This document shows positions 1 to 10,480 of a DNA stretch of 64,000 nucleotides, one piece after another. Each line of letters starts with the position of its first letter. The first letter of the stretch is position 1. This DNA is from Solenopsis invicta (taxonomy: Eukaryota > Arthropoda > Insecta > Hymenoptera > Formicidae), in NCBI RefSeq assembly GCF_016802725.1, contig NC_052671.1, positions 5,705,001-5,769,000 on the forward strand, written 5' to 3'. The translations under genes and the position numbers were made by a program. Below the pieces are notes generated by a model that had not been told where the DNA came from, searched no databases, and was given only the letters and a program-made list of their open reading frames with translations.

Positions 1-543
1 ATTTCAACCGGTAAATTTATTTCTGCCTTTTCCATTACTTACCTTATCTATGTGCATATGTCTGTCAAACTTTTATGCAAGATAATTATTTCTTGAAAAA
101 AAAATAGTGACAATATTTATGGAGCTTTTTGAACGAATGAACGAGCGAGCGACAGCGGCTTTTATTTGCACTGATTGCTTCGGCGAAAGCTTACCGATGT
201 GTTTCCCTATTCTGGGAAAATTGACTCTGTCATACGTGCAGTCCCTGACGAAACGACGTGAGCTTTCATAAGGAATAAGCTCGGCAGGTAGTCATCATCC
301 GGGGTCGAGGAAACTACGGCAGTAGCTCGATGGAAGTAACGCGGGTGGCCGCCTTGTTTCATCGTCGATGTAGACGGTCGCTAGCCGGTTCCTGCAAATT
401 GAAAGAGGCAAGGCCTTCTAAGCCGCTTCTCGTTTGACGAGAGCGGAAGCGCTGGAACGTCCTGAGGACGTCCGGATTGGAAGGACGGGTAATTTCGCGT
501 CACATCGCGTCCCTCTATGAGGATAGAAGAGGCGCTTCAATAT

Positions 544-581
544 TTCTCTCTCTTGCCCTCTCTCAATTTGCCTCTCTCTCT

Positions 582-630
<49 letters not shown>

Positions 631-639
631 ACTCTCTCT
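544..639. repeat. CT-rich tract running into (CT)n and (CG)n
   Basis: A pyrimidine-rich run ends in about 13 CT units and then about 7 CG units. The CG part is alternating purine-pyrimidine and could adopt Z-form DNA; the CT part is a mirror-symmetric homopyrimidine tract. Serine/leucine- and arginine/glutamate-rich frames across it are artefacts of the repeat. Confidence 0.9.
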
Positions 640-1278
640 ATGGGATCGATGCCAATCGGTATAGTATCGATAGTCGGCCGTCCGTAAAATTGATTCTACT
701 TCCATCAGTTCCCTCGGGCTCGACCACGAGCCGCAAAATCTCGTGGGAACCGAAAGGTGTTTCCTTACTTCTTCGTTGCTCCGGCCCTTGGGCCATCTTA
801 CTCCCTTCTCCTTACCATAGACCGCTACGCTATTTTATTTCTCTCTCCCTTTCTCTTTCTCTTTCATTCAGCGGAAGGCACGATCTCTCCTTGCTCGGTT
901 GCCCGGTGCCGCCGTGCTGTTTGCTTTTCCGAAAGTGGTCCGACAGTGCGTGCACCTTCTTTGCCTCGTGCCACAGGTCGATAAGATTTGTCCCTTGGCT
1001 ACGAGTGCCCGTTGCATCGCGACACGGTCGACACGATGTTCCCTCGAGTGCTCGAAGTGCTATTTTATGACCGATAAGTTCCAGTTGAAGATGGCGAAAT
1101 GTTTACCGTGTCCTTCTAGTCCTCTTTGTGCCTTTATTTTCCTTTCTTTGCGCGATTGTCGAGCGAAAAATGCTCCTCTTTGCCAACGCGTTGGTGAAAA
1201 GTCGTAAGAAGGGATTGCGCGGAATGCTTGTCAGATACACGCATTTGGAGTGGCGAGACTGTTCCTGCTTTTTTATAC

Positions 1279-1835
1279 ACGGAAGGGACGATTTTGTTGA
1301 GACACGGATCTGAGAATAACAGCGTTGAACTATTTAAAAAATCGTACTGGATGTTCAATTTGATTATTTGGATGCGTGTTTGATGATGATGATGGCCGAA
1401 AGATGACAGAAACGATTGCTATGTATCTTCATTGGATTAACATTTGAGATTAATATGCAAGATGAATATTTCGTGCACGGCGAAGATGTTTTCGCGTCCG
1501 AAGTTGAGTAAGATCTGATCTGTCCGGGCCAACGATTTTACTTCTCAACCGTTGCAGAATAATAAAAATGTAAGAAGTTTTATGACTATCAAATGTTGGA
1601 AATTTTATGACTAACATCTGGAAGTCATACGCCCGGTTACGTTAAAATTTTTCTTTACCCGAGGGCCGTGGCAATTGTATGCCACAGTTAAAATGTCAAA
1701 ACTGTTTGCAGCAATATTATAACGTTATCATGTTTGCTCGTCCTACATCAACATTTTGATGACCCAACATGAAATTATTTTCTGATTCGTATCTAACTAA
1801 ATTTTTAAATGCTGCAGTAAAATTGTTCTTTCCGT
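1279..1835 (+). mobile_element. MITE family A, copy 1, split by about 320 bp
   Basis: The left end (ACGGAAGGGACGATTTTGTT, then an ATCTGAGAATAA block) lies at 1279-1375. The right part, with the family's AATGTCAAAACTGTTTGCAG word and terminal AAAATTGTTCTTTCCGT, lies at about 1685-1835. Other copies are 213-241 bp, so this one carries roughly 320 bp of extra sequence near its left third. The terminal repeats are inverted (ACGGAA...TTCCGT). No coding capacity; it would need a transposase supplied elsewhere. Confidence 0.75.
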
Positions 1836-2515
1836 GTATATATTATGTTCAACGAGTGTAACATTGAATAAAATTATAACGTTTAAAACAAAGGCAATAT
1901 ATAATATGTATACATAATTTTTATTTTTTATATAATTTAATGAGGAATATGTAAATACAATTGTAAAGCGACATTTAAAAAACCCAGACGTCTTGAAACG
2001 GGCACGTTCTTCACAGCTAGCGTGATTCAAAAAGAAGCAGCTTATCCGGTAATACGCACGTAGACCGTTAGCTCGTAAAATAGATTCTAAGATATTCAAT
2101 GGGACGTCGCTTAAGAAAGCGAAGGAACGGCGATGGCCGTAAAATCGAGTCTCTTAATTTAAAGACAGGCTCAGTTTCTACGCTGATATTACGCATACGC
2201 AATATTTTCTTTGGAATACCGACTGTCAAAGTCGCTCCGGTTAGTCGTTGCGATCGTATCGATCGTAAGGGAACTGACGATATATTTCACATATGCAATT
2301 CTTTAATGATACTTTACGGGCTCTCCTACATAAACGTGTCGTGCAGTCTCTGCACAGAGAGCAATGTAAGAAACGTCCGTATCTCGGCGATATCTTCCGA
2401 ATCAGAAAAAAGGAAATGTAAAAATCGCAGTTCCGCGAAATTCCGATGCTGAGCGTGTTACGTTTATAGGAAGAGTTAACGCGACGTTAAGGACAGGCAT
2501 CAGATGCTATAGACT

Positions 2516-3269
2516 TCATTGGCTATTTAACACAGTCACGTCGTGCTCCTGCTCTTGAGGCGCGCTATCGAAGATCGTTATCATCCGTGGTTTCTCCTCA
2601 ATTCGTAGGCACCATAGAAACGTGTACTGCCTGATCACGTGGTATATACATCCGTTGATCATCTTTTTCTCCCACCACCAAGAATTGACGCTCATGTTCT
2701 GGTGAAGATCCATCAGCGATATCTGAGGGACGGTTATTAATCAGAGAAATAATTTTACATTTGCTCGATACTTAATTCGTTATGTAAGCAACGTTTTGCG
2801 CGATATTTACCGAGCTGAGGAATGTACCGAATACAGAAGCAACAATGGTCACTGCTGTCAGCGTGCGCATAATTACGAGTAACTCTATCCCGATTACAAT
2901 GGCGATTAATATAACGCCGAAACCAAATTCTATTAAATACGACCAGTCACCGCTCATGTCCACCTGTCGGCCAATTGATTTGTCGTGCTTAACACGTGTG
3001 ATTATGCTCGCGAACAGGTCAACGAGCTTTTGACGCAATGGCATACTAATGCGATTTATTTCACTCTCACTACAAACGTTTCTTTGATTTAATGTGTTGT
3101 AGAGTATAGAGGAAAAGCGACGTTTTACCAGATCAGAGTACGCAATGGCGATACTGAAGAGCTTTATAATAACGACGGTAATTAACGTTAATGACACTAA
3201 ACCAGTAGCATTCCAACCCTCCACTTTTGTCATGGACAACAGTGTCAGAAGCAAAAGCACGAGTGCCAT
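2516..3269 (-). CDS. Uncharacterised multi-pass membrane protein, two-exon model, 221 aa
   Basis: Model: exon 2811-3269 (start ATG at 3269), intron 2723-2810 (88 bp; donor G/GTAAAT, acceptor CCCTCAG), exon 2516-2722, phase 0 at both sides. Without splicing the frame would stop 13 codons past the donor; with it the protein runs 221 residues. It starts with a signal-like hydrophobic run (MALVLLLLTLL) and has three hydrophobic segments at about residues 23-45, 111-133 and 135-157. An ~85-residue hydrophilic stretch lies between the first two, and a tail with several tryptophans and an acidic C-terminus follows. I do not recognise a family; odorant and gustatory receptor C-terminal motifs are absent. 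The ATG is preceded in frame by a stop, but an acceptor-like CTTATAG lies three bases before it, so the true N-terminus may be in an upstream exon. Sequence evidence is the phase-matched splice sites and hydropathy only. Confidence 0.45.
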
Positions 3270-3358
3270 TTTCTATAAGTAATAGGACTGTTAATTTTAG
3301 CTGATGCCATCACAAATCGCAGGAAAAATTTTGTTTTGACATTAACGGCTACGATACA

Positions 3359-3688
3359 TCATTTACCACAACCGTAGTTAACATTAATTGCATACACAGC
3401 AATTTGGCATTTTTTAATAGCACGATATGGAGAACGGCTGACAGTAGATAAAGGACTCTGTAATGCACAATTTCGGATTACTATATTAGTATATGAAATT
3501 ATATAAGTATTGTTGAAACTCACGTTAGAATAATGATTGTTACAATTCGTGGAGACAGATACGTTTTGATGATTGGTCTGCAAAAGAAACAAATATAATT
3601 TGTATAAAAGGATATCCGATGTAACAAGTTGTACGTTTAAAAATAATAATACAAGAAAATTTTGGGATATTATAATTTGAGAATTCAT
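3359..3688 (-). CDS. Hypothetical small secreted or exon fragment, 109 aa
   Basis: Open frame whose first 24 residues look like a signal peptide (FLVLLFLNVQLVTS). An asparagine-rich region with several N-glycosylation sequons follows (NVS, NVSF, NTY), and there are four cysteines. A good acceptor (TTTCTTTTGCAG) lies inside the frame at about residue 38, so it may be a two-exon gene with a 54-bp intron, or the N-terminal part of the membrane-protein gene just downstream on the same strand. I could not connect the two: the best donor near the end (G/GTAAAT, phase 1) does not match any acceptor in the frame of the next exon. AT-rich composition makes a chance frame quite possible. Confidence 0.25.
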   Translation of the reverse strand: MNSQIIISQNFLVLLFLNVQLVTSDILLYKLYLFLLQTNHQNVSVSTNCNNHYSNVSFNNTYIISYTNIVIRNCALQSPLSTVSRSPYRAIKKCQIAVYAINVNYGCGK

Positions 3689-4979
3689 TGAATTTTAGAA
3701 AAGAGTTGCTGAATGCGTAAGATTGCTTAAATTGTATCTCATTAATGTTTTATATTCTTATTTAATTTAAGTAATGTCTAGTGACAAAAATATGAAATAA
3801 ATGAGAAATGAGTATAAAGCAAAAATTTAATAGAGCACATCTTATTTTTTTGTGGGTGCTAATAACTACTTGAAAAAATTAGATATAATTTATGTTTAAT
3901 TTTTTTTATCGATTTATGTAATTGACAATAATCATGCAATTTTACATTAAATATTTATATTTTCATCTAGAATATTTTACATTTATTGCGTATACATATT
4001 TGAAATTATTATCAAAATTATTGATATTTTTATAAAATTTTCAAATAAGTTTCAAAATCGTGTCACAAATAACAATAAATGATATTAATAGAATACTAAT
4101 GAATAATAATAGAAAAAAAACAGTTAATATAAATAAAAATGTCAATTGCAAAAGTAAATTTAAACCAGTTTTATTTGACGTCTTTATTCTTTTATTATTA
4201 TTATTTACCAATCAATTATTAAACATCTGTTCCTTCTATAAATTATTAATAAAATAAATATTAATTAAAGATTCTTTGTGTTCTTAATTATTCTTAATCA
4301 GCACGACAGGGGAAATATATAATAAGTAACTCAAGTGATACGCATTCGACAGCTCTCGCCTGCAAAGAAAATGTGCTTAACAAATCAAATCAATGTATCT
4401 CTGTAAGATATCACTGTATCTACGAAAGTTCGATGGCCGCTATTCCAGCATAGAAAGACTTGTCGAGAACTTCGAAGGTACCGGCGCCGACAAAGCAGGC
4501 TCTACGATTGGTTTTATCCTGGAAAATTCCAGAGTAACTATGTTCGAAGCAGCACATCGCACGAGAGTTTCGGCTTCGTTCGACAATACTAATTGTTCTT
4601 TCGAAGAGCACTGGGGAGCCACCCTCCGGCTCGGGTCCGCGGAAAAACTCGGCGACGTCGATTCTGCGGGCGACTTTATGCGGGCGACTTTAGCTCCTCT
4701 CTTTTACGTTCGATTAGTATCCGCGACGCGATGGCACGCGAAGTCCACGAACGTGACGGCAAAACGAAACAAAAGTCGCACGACTGTTGTTTTCTCGCCA
4801 CGTTCTCACGATTCGCAGTGCTTTCGGATACTTTCAATCACAGAGGAAATGAGATTGACGCTTCCAACGGTACGAGTCACTCGTCCATAAAGATTGTCAT
4901 GAAAAATCAGAATATTATGGAAAATTTTGTTTTTCTGTAAATTGCGTGTACAAAAGAAAGTTTGTTATATGAACATGCA
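3689..4979. other. AT-rich intergenic stretch, no gene seen
   Basis: About 3700-4280 is strongly AT-rich with homopolymer runs; 4300-4900 is more balanced. Two overlapping frames at 4393-4940 show no domain, signal or splice context and appear to be chance. Confidence 0.55.
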
Positions 4980-5192
4980 TACGCGGAAAAATTTTTACTG
5001 AAATACAAATCTGAAAATAATCATGTTGAAAAATTTACAATGAACGTTGGTGATTAGTAGAATGTCAAAACAACATTTTGCAGCAGTATCATTCTTAAAC
5101 GTTTTACATAATTAATTAGTTTAATATTAAATTATTTTCTAATGTGTATTGAGCTAAATTTTTAGATACTACAATAAAATTGTTCTTTCCGT
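4980..5192 (+). mobile_element. MITE family A, copy 2
   Basis: Left end TACGCGGAAAAATTTTTACT and right end AAAATTGTTCTTTCCGT form imperfect terminal inverted repeats. Inside are the family words AATACAAATCTGAAAATAAT, AGAATGTCAAAACAA and ATTATTTTCTAATGTGTATT in the same order as the other copies. It is diverged, so this is an old copy. Confidence 0.8.
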
Positions 5193-6587
5193 CTCTATTA
5201 TCGTTACTTAATTAAGCTTATAATATTTATTTAGTGCTTTTGAAAGTTGTGGAATAAGCATGAAAAAGGGAACAACTTTCAGTGCTTTCTCTCTTTTCTC
5301 CCTCCATAATGGCGATTTTCTCGGCGTTTGTCTTTAAACCGCATAAAAACCGTCCTGAATAAACATGGGGTAGCTCCGTTGGTTGGATGCACGTTTTGTC
5401 AGCAAATTAAACAAAATAGACGCAACGAAGAAGGGGGGAGAACAGACTCGCGAGCACTGCGAAATAAAGTTTCATCGGGGCTAATTCGATCGGAAAAAAT
5501 TCCGAGGGGATTTCCTCTTCTCTTCGGACGGGACGAGGTGGCGCGCGCGTTAAACTTTTATTTTTTCGTATCGGACCGAGTTTGGATCGGACGCCCGTCC
5601 ATTTATATGATTAAATTCCACCTGATACTCTCCCGTTCCATTCGAACTTTACAGACAACCTACGCGAGGAAGAAATCCGAGAGTAAAACTGATTTCTTTA
5701 ACGTCCCGACGTGATTCGCTTTCATATGCGTCGACGCATCGGGGAGGAGGGGGAGGGGGGGCGACAATCTAATAGCAAAAGTATCTCGTTCGCAGAGTGC
5801 ACGCCGACTACATCATTTTTCAAATATTCCAAAGCCAAATGAGTTTATTCGTTGGACGTAAAAAAAAAGGGGACGCAAGCTCGGCAATTTACGCCGCGCC
5901 GACTCGGACGTTTTCATTCGTCACCGATCATCGGCCAAGATCCAATGTCGCGTCGACAGACAGCCGAACAAATTCCAGGCGTCAATAAAACTTAGTTGAA
6001 CAAGCCCGAGCACGATCACCGGCGCTTAACACGGTCGCTACTTTCGATGGAAGAAGTTTCGCCGGATATAACTCAACGAGAAGAAAGTCACTTTCCCGCG
6101 CAAACTACTTTGATAAATATCGTATTTGTGCAGTGATATAATGTTTGGAACTTTCGCGGTATAATCATAATGCTCAACGAGTTAGAGGAACTAACGCCCA
6201 CTAATGCTGCAACTTTTAATGGTGTAACACTGATAGTCCCTCGCGCGCGAACTAGCATCGGCTAGCATTGCGACGAAACAACGGCGCGCCATTGCAAAAG
6301 TTACAATTGTATTCCCGGTTTGCTTATGAATTTCGACCAAAGACGCGTTATTAATTTACTTTAGATATAAATTATATGATAGATTAATATTTGGTTTCGT
6401 GCAAATGTTGCTTACCTATAAAATTATTCAATTTTAACCGCGGAGAAACTTATTTTTCTTCTAAATTAATAATTTATGACAGATTTTCTAGAGTTCCGTT
6501 TCCAACTTGCTGAATTTATATTTCACTATTTATAAAAGTTCACCGAGATAAGTATAACTACATGATGCATCTATTTTCTAATTAATT
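5193..6587. other. Non-coding stretch, no gene seen
   Basis: Mixed composition. 5350-6300 is CpG-rich with short open frames lacking domains; 6360-6587 is AT-rich. A purine tract lies at about 5742-5760. Nothing supports a gene. Confidence 0.5.
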
Positions 6588-6780
6588 ATTAAAAACTAAA
6601 ATATTCAGTCCGATACGTGCAACTAAATATTGAGTTAACAACTAATTCTTGGTTAAATCAACAAATTTTTGAATGGTTGACATGAATAAACTATAAATCT
6701 TTCTTGTGCAATTAAATAATTGTTAAATTAACCCATTGTTTAGTTGATCGTATCAGACAAAATATTTTAGTTTTTTGACA
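6588..6780. mobile_element. Palindromic MITE with ~50-bp terminal inverted repeats
   Basis: The left arm begins AAAACTAAAATATTCAGTCC and the reverse complement of the right end begins AAAACTAAAATATTTTGTCT. Both continue with GATACG, CAACTAAA and GAGTTAAC/GGGTTAAT blocks, giving about 50 bp of inverted similarity. Total length is about 190 bp with no coding capacity. The family was not seen elsewhere in the window. Confidence 0.75.
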
Positions 6781-9700
6781 AATCTTTTTCTCGATGTAAT
6801 GAAAGTGATATTAATTCAATGATAATATTTCAATGTTAATTTTAATAATAATTATAATTGTCACCTAAAGGAAGAGGGTAACGCACGCGTGTAATTAGAT
6901 CTTGGCGAACAGCGTCGCGCCGCGAATGCATCTGGCGGCATATGGTCATTGCCACGTGGAGTAGCGGAAGCTGCGGACAAACGCTCGCACTACACGCTCG
7001 ATGCAACGACACGCGACGATTTTATTTTCTCGAATGTGCACGGATTTCCAACTGCGTCTCTGCGCACCGTTGATCAGGTGACTATGTTGGAAACTGTATA
7101 TCTCAATGGAACGGAAGTTTTGGCGTAATTCACCGCGGAGAACCATTTTGCCGGAGGCTGTACGTCGTTGCGAGTACGGCAGAGAAGAACGGGGCGGTCG
7201 TCGAAAAGGCTTCAGAAGAGCCTGCGGAAGGAGCGAGTAACAAAAGAGCGCAGGCGAGAGAGGACGTATCGAACCGTATATCATCGCTCGCGCGATCGGG
7301 GAAGAACGGCGAGACCATCTCGCCTCCATCCCCTCGCCCTTTTAGCATATCGTTACTTCGTACGGTACTCGAGTACGGCTGCGTTTAACGACCGCGAGAG
7401 GCATCCGCGCGCCGACCCGACCCTTCCCACTCTTTCTCACTCGTCCCCGACGAGTTCGTCGTGCTTGACAAAAAGCCACCAATGGCGCGGACTCGGAACG
7501 TAAAGAGTGCTCGCGACGTCTCAATTGACTCGGTAACGGCTGATTTATGGTACGATTCACCACGGCCGATCCGCAAAGCGCCACTCCACCCGCTCGAGAG
7601 CGTCGCGAGAAGGTGCGGGATCCTCCATCTCCGGTCGCTTCCTCTCACGCGAGCTGGAACGGATAATGTATCTCCACTCTGCAGATGCACACCCCCGCGA
7701 GGAAGACTTGGCGCGCGATCGAAAACCGGGCAAAACGCGACGACCACGAAATGTCTACAAATTTCAACAAGTACTTAAGCGTTTGTGCGATTATAATATT
7801 TAATCTGTAATAATTTTAATTACTTTTTCTTGCCAGCTTTTAAGATTGTTAGCATTAATCATCCAGCTTTTATATTTAATAATAGACGTGTGTGAATTTA
7901 CATTGAGATCGAATAAATGAAAACGAATCTTTTATAACATATTCGAAATCGAATTAAATCAAATCTGAATTTTTCATGTCGGATCGAATCCCCTTGATTT
8001 GAATACGAATTGAAATCGAGTCAAATTTTCCCGGATTTACATTACATGCTAATTTTAACTTAATAAAGTATTTTCAGTGACACTGGGGGTTCTTTTTAGT
8101 AGACCAGAAAATTAATCGCAAGAATTTTAAGAAATAATTGCAAAAAATGTTGGACTAAATAAAAATTTAAACCAGATACTATACAATAGATAATAAATAT
8201 GAGAGTGTTTCACTGTTTAAAATTTTCAGAGAATTTTTTACTTTTAGAATATTTTGCAAAGTGCCATAACGTCCACCGCAAAGTATTGAAAATCATGATC
8301 TACATTGGCTGCTGTCACAGCCATTATTTATAGTAAAACTATGTAGAAAAGTTTTTTAATGTGATAAATTTAATATGAAAGTATAACATATTTGATAAAG
8401 GAGGTTTTTTTCTTCTTTGTTCATTTCTTTTTTAATTCCTTAAAAAACAGCCTTTCAATCCACTACCTTCCTTAAGCTAGTTTATCATAGATTCAACATT
8501 CCTTTCTAGATTAAATATCAAGTATATGGCACTTGTTAAGCTAGGATCAAAAATTAATTGTGTGAGTACGAGCAATAAGATTGCGATATCTGACATCGAT
8601 ATGATTAGCGATAACAGTTGATTTATTCACAGGGAACGAATATGTGCCGCCAGAGGCGGCAGTATTATAATTGCAAAGCGTAGAGAAACCAGACGGAGAG
8701 TTTTCGCGAATCCATCGAGCTTCGGTTAGCAGATACATATACATTCGAGCGGATATTTAAGCAGCTTCATTGGTACAACGGGCAAAAATTTAAGGGTCGC
8801 CCATCGCGGAACGAGTTTTTGCCAGCGGTGAATCGCACGATGGCGTCTTTCGTGAGGAATTACGAGGAAGCTTAGTTCAATATTGACCCGAGCAAACGTG
8901 TGGCGAATATTATTACGCCATCTGCATAATTTCTGTATTCAGTCGGTGCTTCCTGAAACGCGTCTGTAATTACTTCGGTTGCCGTGAGGCCGTCGCTCGG
9001 TGCGAGGGTGGCGACATTGAGCGGCATTGCGAGCGGTTTCGGCGTCGGGCGCGGATAGGCGTTTGTATACGTTATGTAAATGCTGTATACGAGGTAATTG
9101 GACGATCGTGCGAGCCCAAAGAGCTAAATTTCTCATGGCTTCCGATTTTCTCGTTGGACCGCACGACACAAATCCACATTCGTACTAAGGTCTCTGTCTA
9201 ATGTTTTGACACGTGTGCGCTTCGTAATAAGTAATGCGTGTTCTCCTAGTGTATCTAACTCTCGATACACATTATAGTAAAACAACTTTGCTCGTATCGC
9301 GTAATGCATAAAAGTTGTGTAAAACTTCTTATCGAGTTGGATTCGTTCGTTTATCACATCAATCGTTTCTTTATTAAATTGTATTTATATTTATATAATG
9401 TAATACCTGGAGACAATAATTTTTTTAATTTAAAAAATAAACTTTTATTATTTAATAGTACTAATTTTTTAACTTTTAAGAAAAAAGTATCTTCTTGGTA
9501 TCATCATGGATATCTCATTTTTCATCACTTTTTCATCTATTTAAAGTACTTAAAAAAATCTTTAAGAATTCATAAATATATTTTTAAATTTCTAGAATAA
9601 ATATCTATATTTCACATTAAACAAAAAATGTACGGTAATTTAATTACCTGTGAAATTTCAAGAACCTATCAGACATGGGATAAGACTCATGATTGTATCT

Positions 9701-10245
9701 TAAGAATTAATTTAGAAAAAAAAATATATATATAATTTAATTATATATATTTATGGAAATGAAGACAATAGTTGGTCGAGAGAATGAAACCTGTGATTAA
9801 AAATTATGAGATGTTTGCATATCACATTTTTTTGATATGACGCAGCATGAGTTATTTTAATGAAACAAAATTATTACAGTGGACAAAATAAAAGAGGGAG
9901 ATGAATGAATTTACTGTCTCATTCGGAATTCTCTCAGCGGCAACGGCTATAACTATTGTGTTTTTTTCGCGGCAGCTCGCGAAATTAACTCTCTATTCGC
10001 ACATAACGGCTTCCTTTCGTGTATGTAACGACATTGGATTCACGCGTTGAATGCCGCTTCGTCAATGGATGAAGATACATTCACCGTTACAATGGAGATC
10101 GTGAACATTTTAATTCATGAACCGATGAATTAGTCATCACTTGCAAATATACTTTGTCTGAAATCTCGAATAGAATCTTAAGCTGATCTTGCGTAGTTTG
10201 TCATATCTTCAATTATCGATATCAATAATGTTTGTAAAAACTCCG
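6781..10245. other. Non-coding stretch, no gene seen
   Basis: 6900-7760 is CpG-rich with overlapping frames on both strands, typical of GC-rich non-coding DNA. About 7905-8045 carries many GAATC/GAATT/TCGAA words like a decayed minisatellite. 8050-8560 and 9360-9900 are AT-rich. No frame with recognisable domains or paired splice sites was found. Confidence 0.5.
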
Positions 10246-10480
10246 TACATGGAGAGAACAAGTTTGCTTAAATACAGATCTGAAAATAATTATATTGGAT
10301 CAGCAAAATAATTATATTGGATGCTTAAACTGTTGCTAGAATGTCGAAACTTTTTGCAGCGATATCTTTATGCTTGAACGTTCTATATAATTACTTCGAT
10401 GATCCAACGTAAAATTATTTTCTGATCTGTATCTAGTTAAATTTTTAGATGCTGCAGTAAAATTGTTTTTTTTTTTTTTT
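10246..10480 (+). mobile_element. MITE family A, copy 3 with poly-T right end
   Basis: Family words appear in order: ATACAGATCTGAAAATAATT, AGAATGTCGAAACTTTTTGC, ATTATTTTCTGATCTGTATC and GATGCTGCAGTAAAATTG. The final CTTTCCGT of the right terminal repeat is replaced by about 18 T. A 17-bp internal unit (AAAATAATTATATTGGAT) is duplicated near the left end. Confidence 0.8.

Larger units (their letters stand above)
1..2515. other. Intergenic stretch, no gene seen
   Basis: Both strands were read for splice-consistent or domain-bearing open frames and none was convincing. The longest frames here (477-1070 plus, 418-705 minus) are translations of the CT/CG simple repeat and its flanks. The stretch holds that repeat and a split MITE, annotated separately. 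Confidence 0.6.

Noticed and set aside
477..1070. 197-residue plus-strand open frame
   Set aside because: Its core is Ser/Leu repeats made by (CT)n; there is no domain, splice context or similarity, and the opposite strand is equally open.
4393..4940. Two overlapping frames (165 and 115 aa)
   Set aside because: No domains, no splice sites at sensible places, and open frames on both strands here; chance in balanced-composition DNA.
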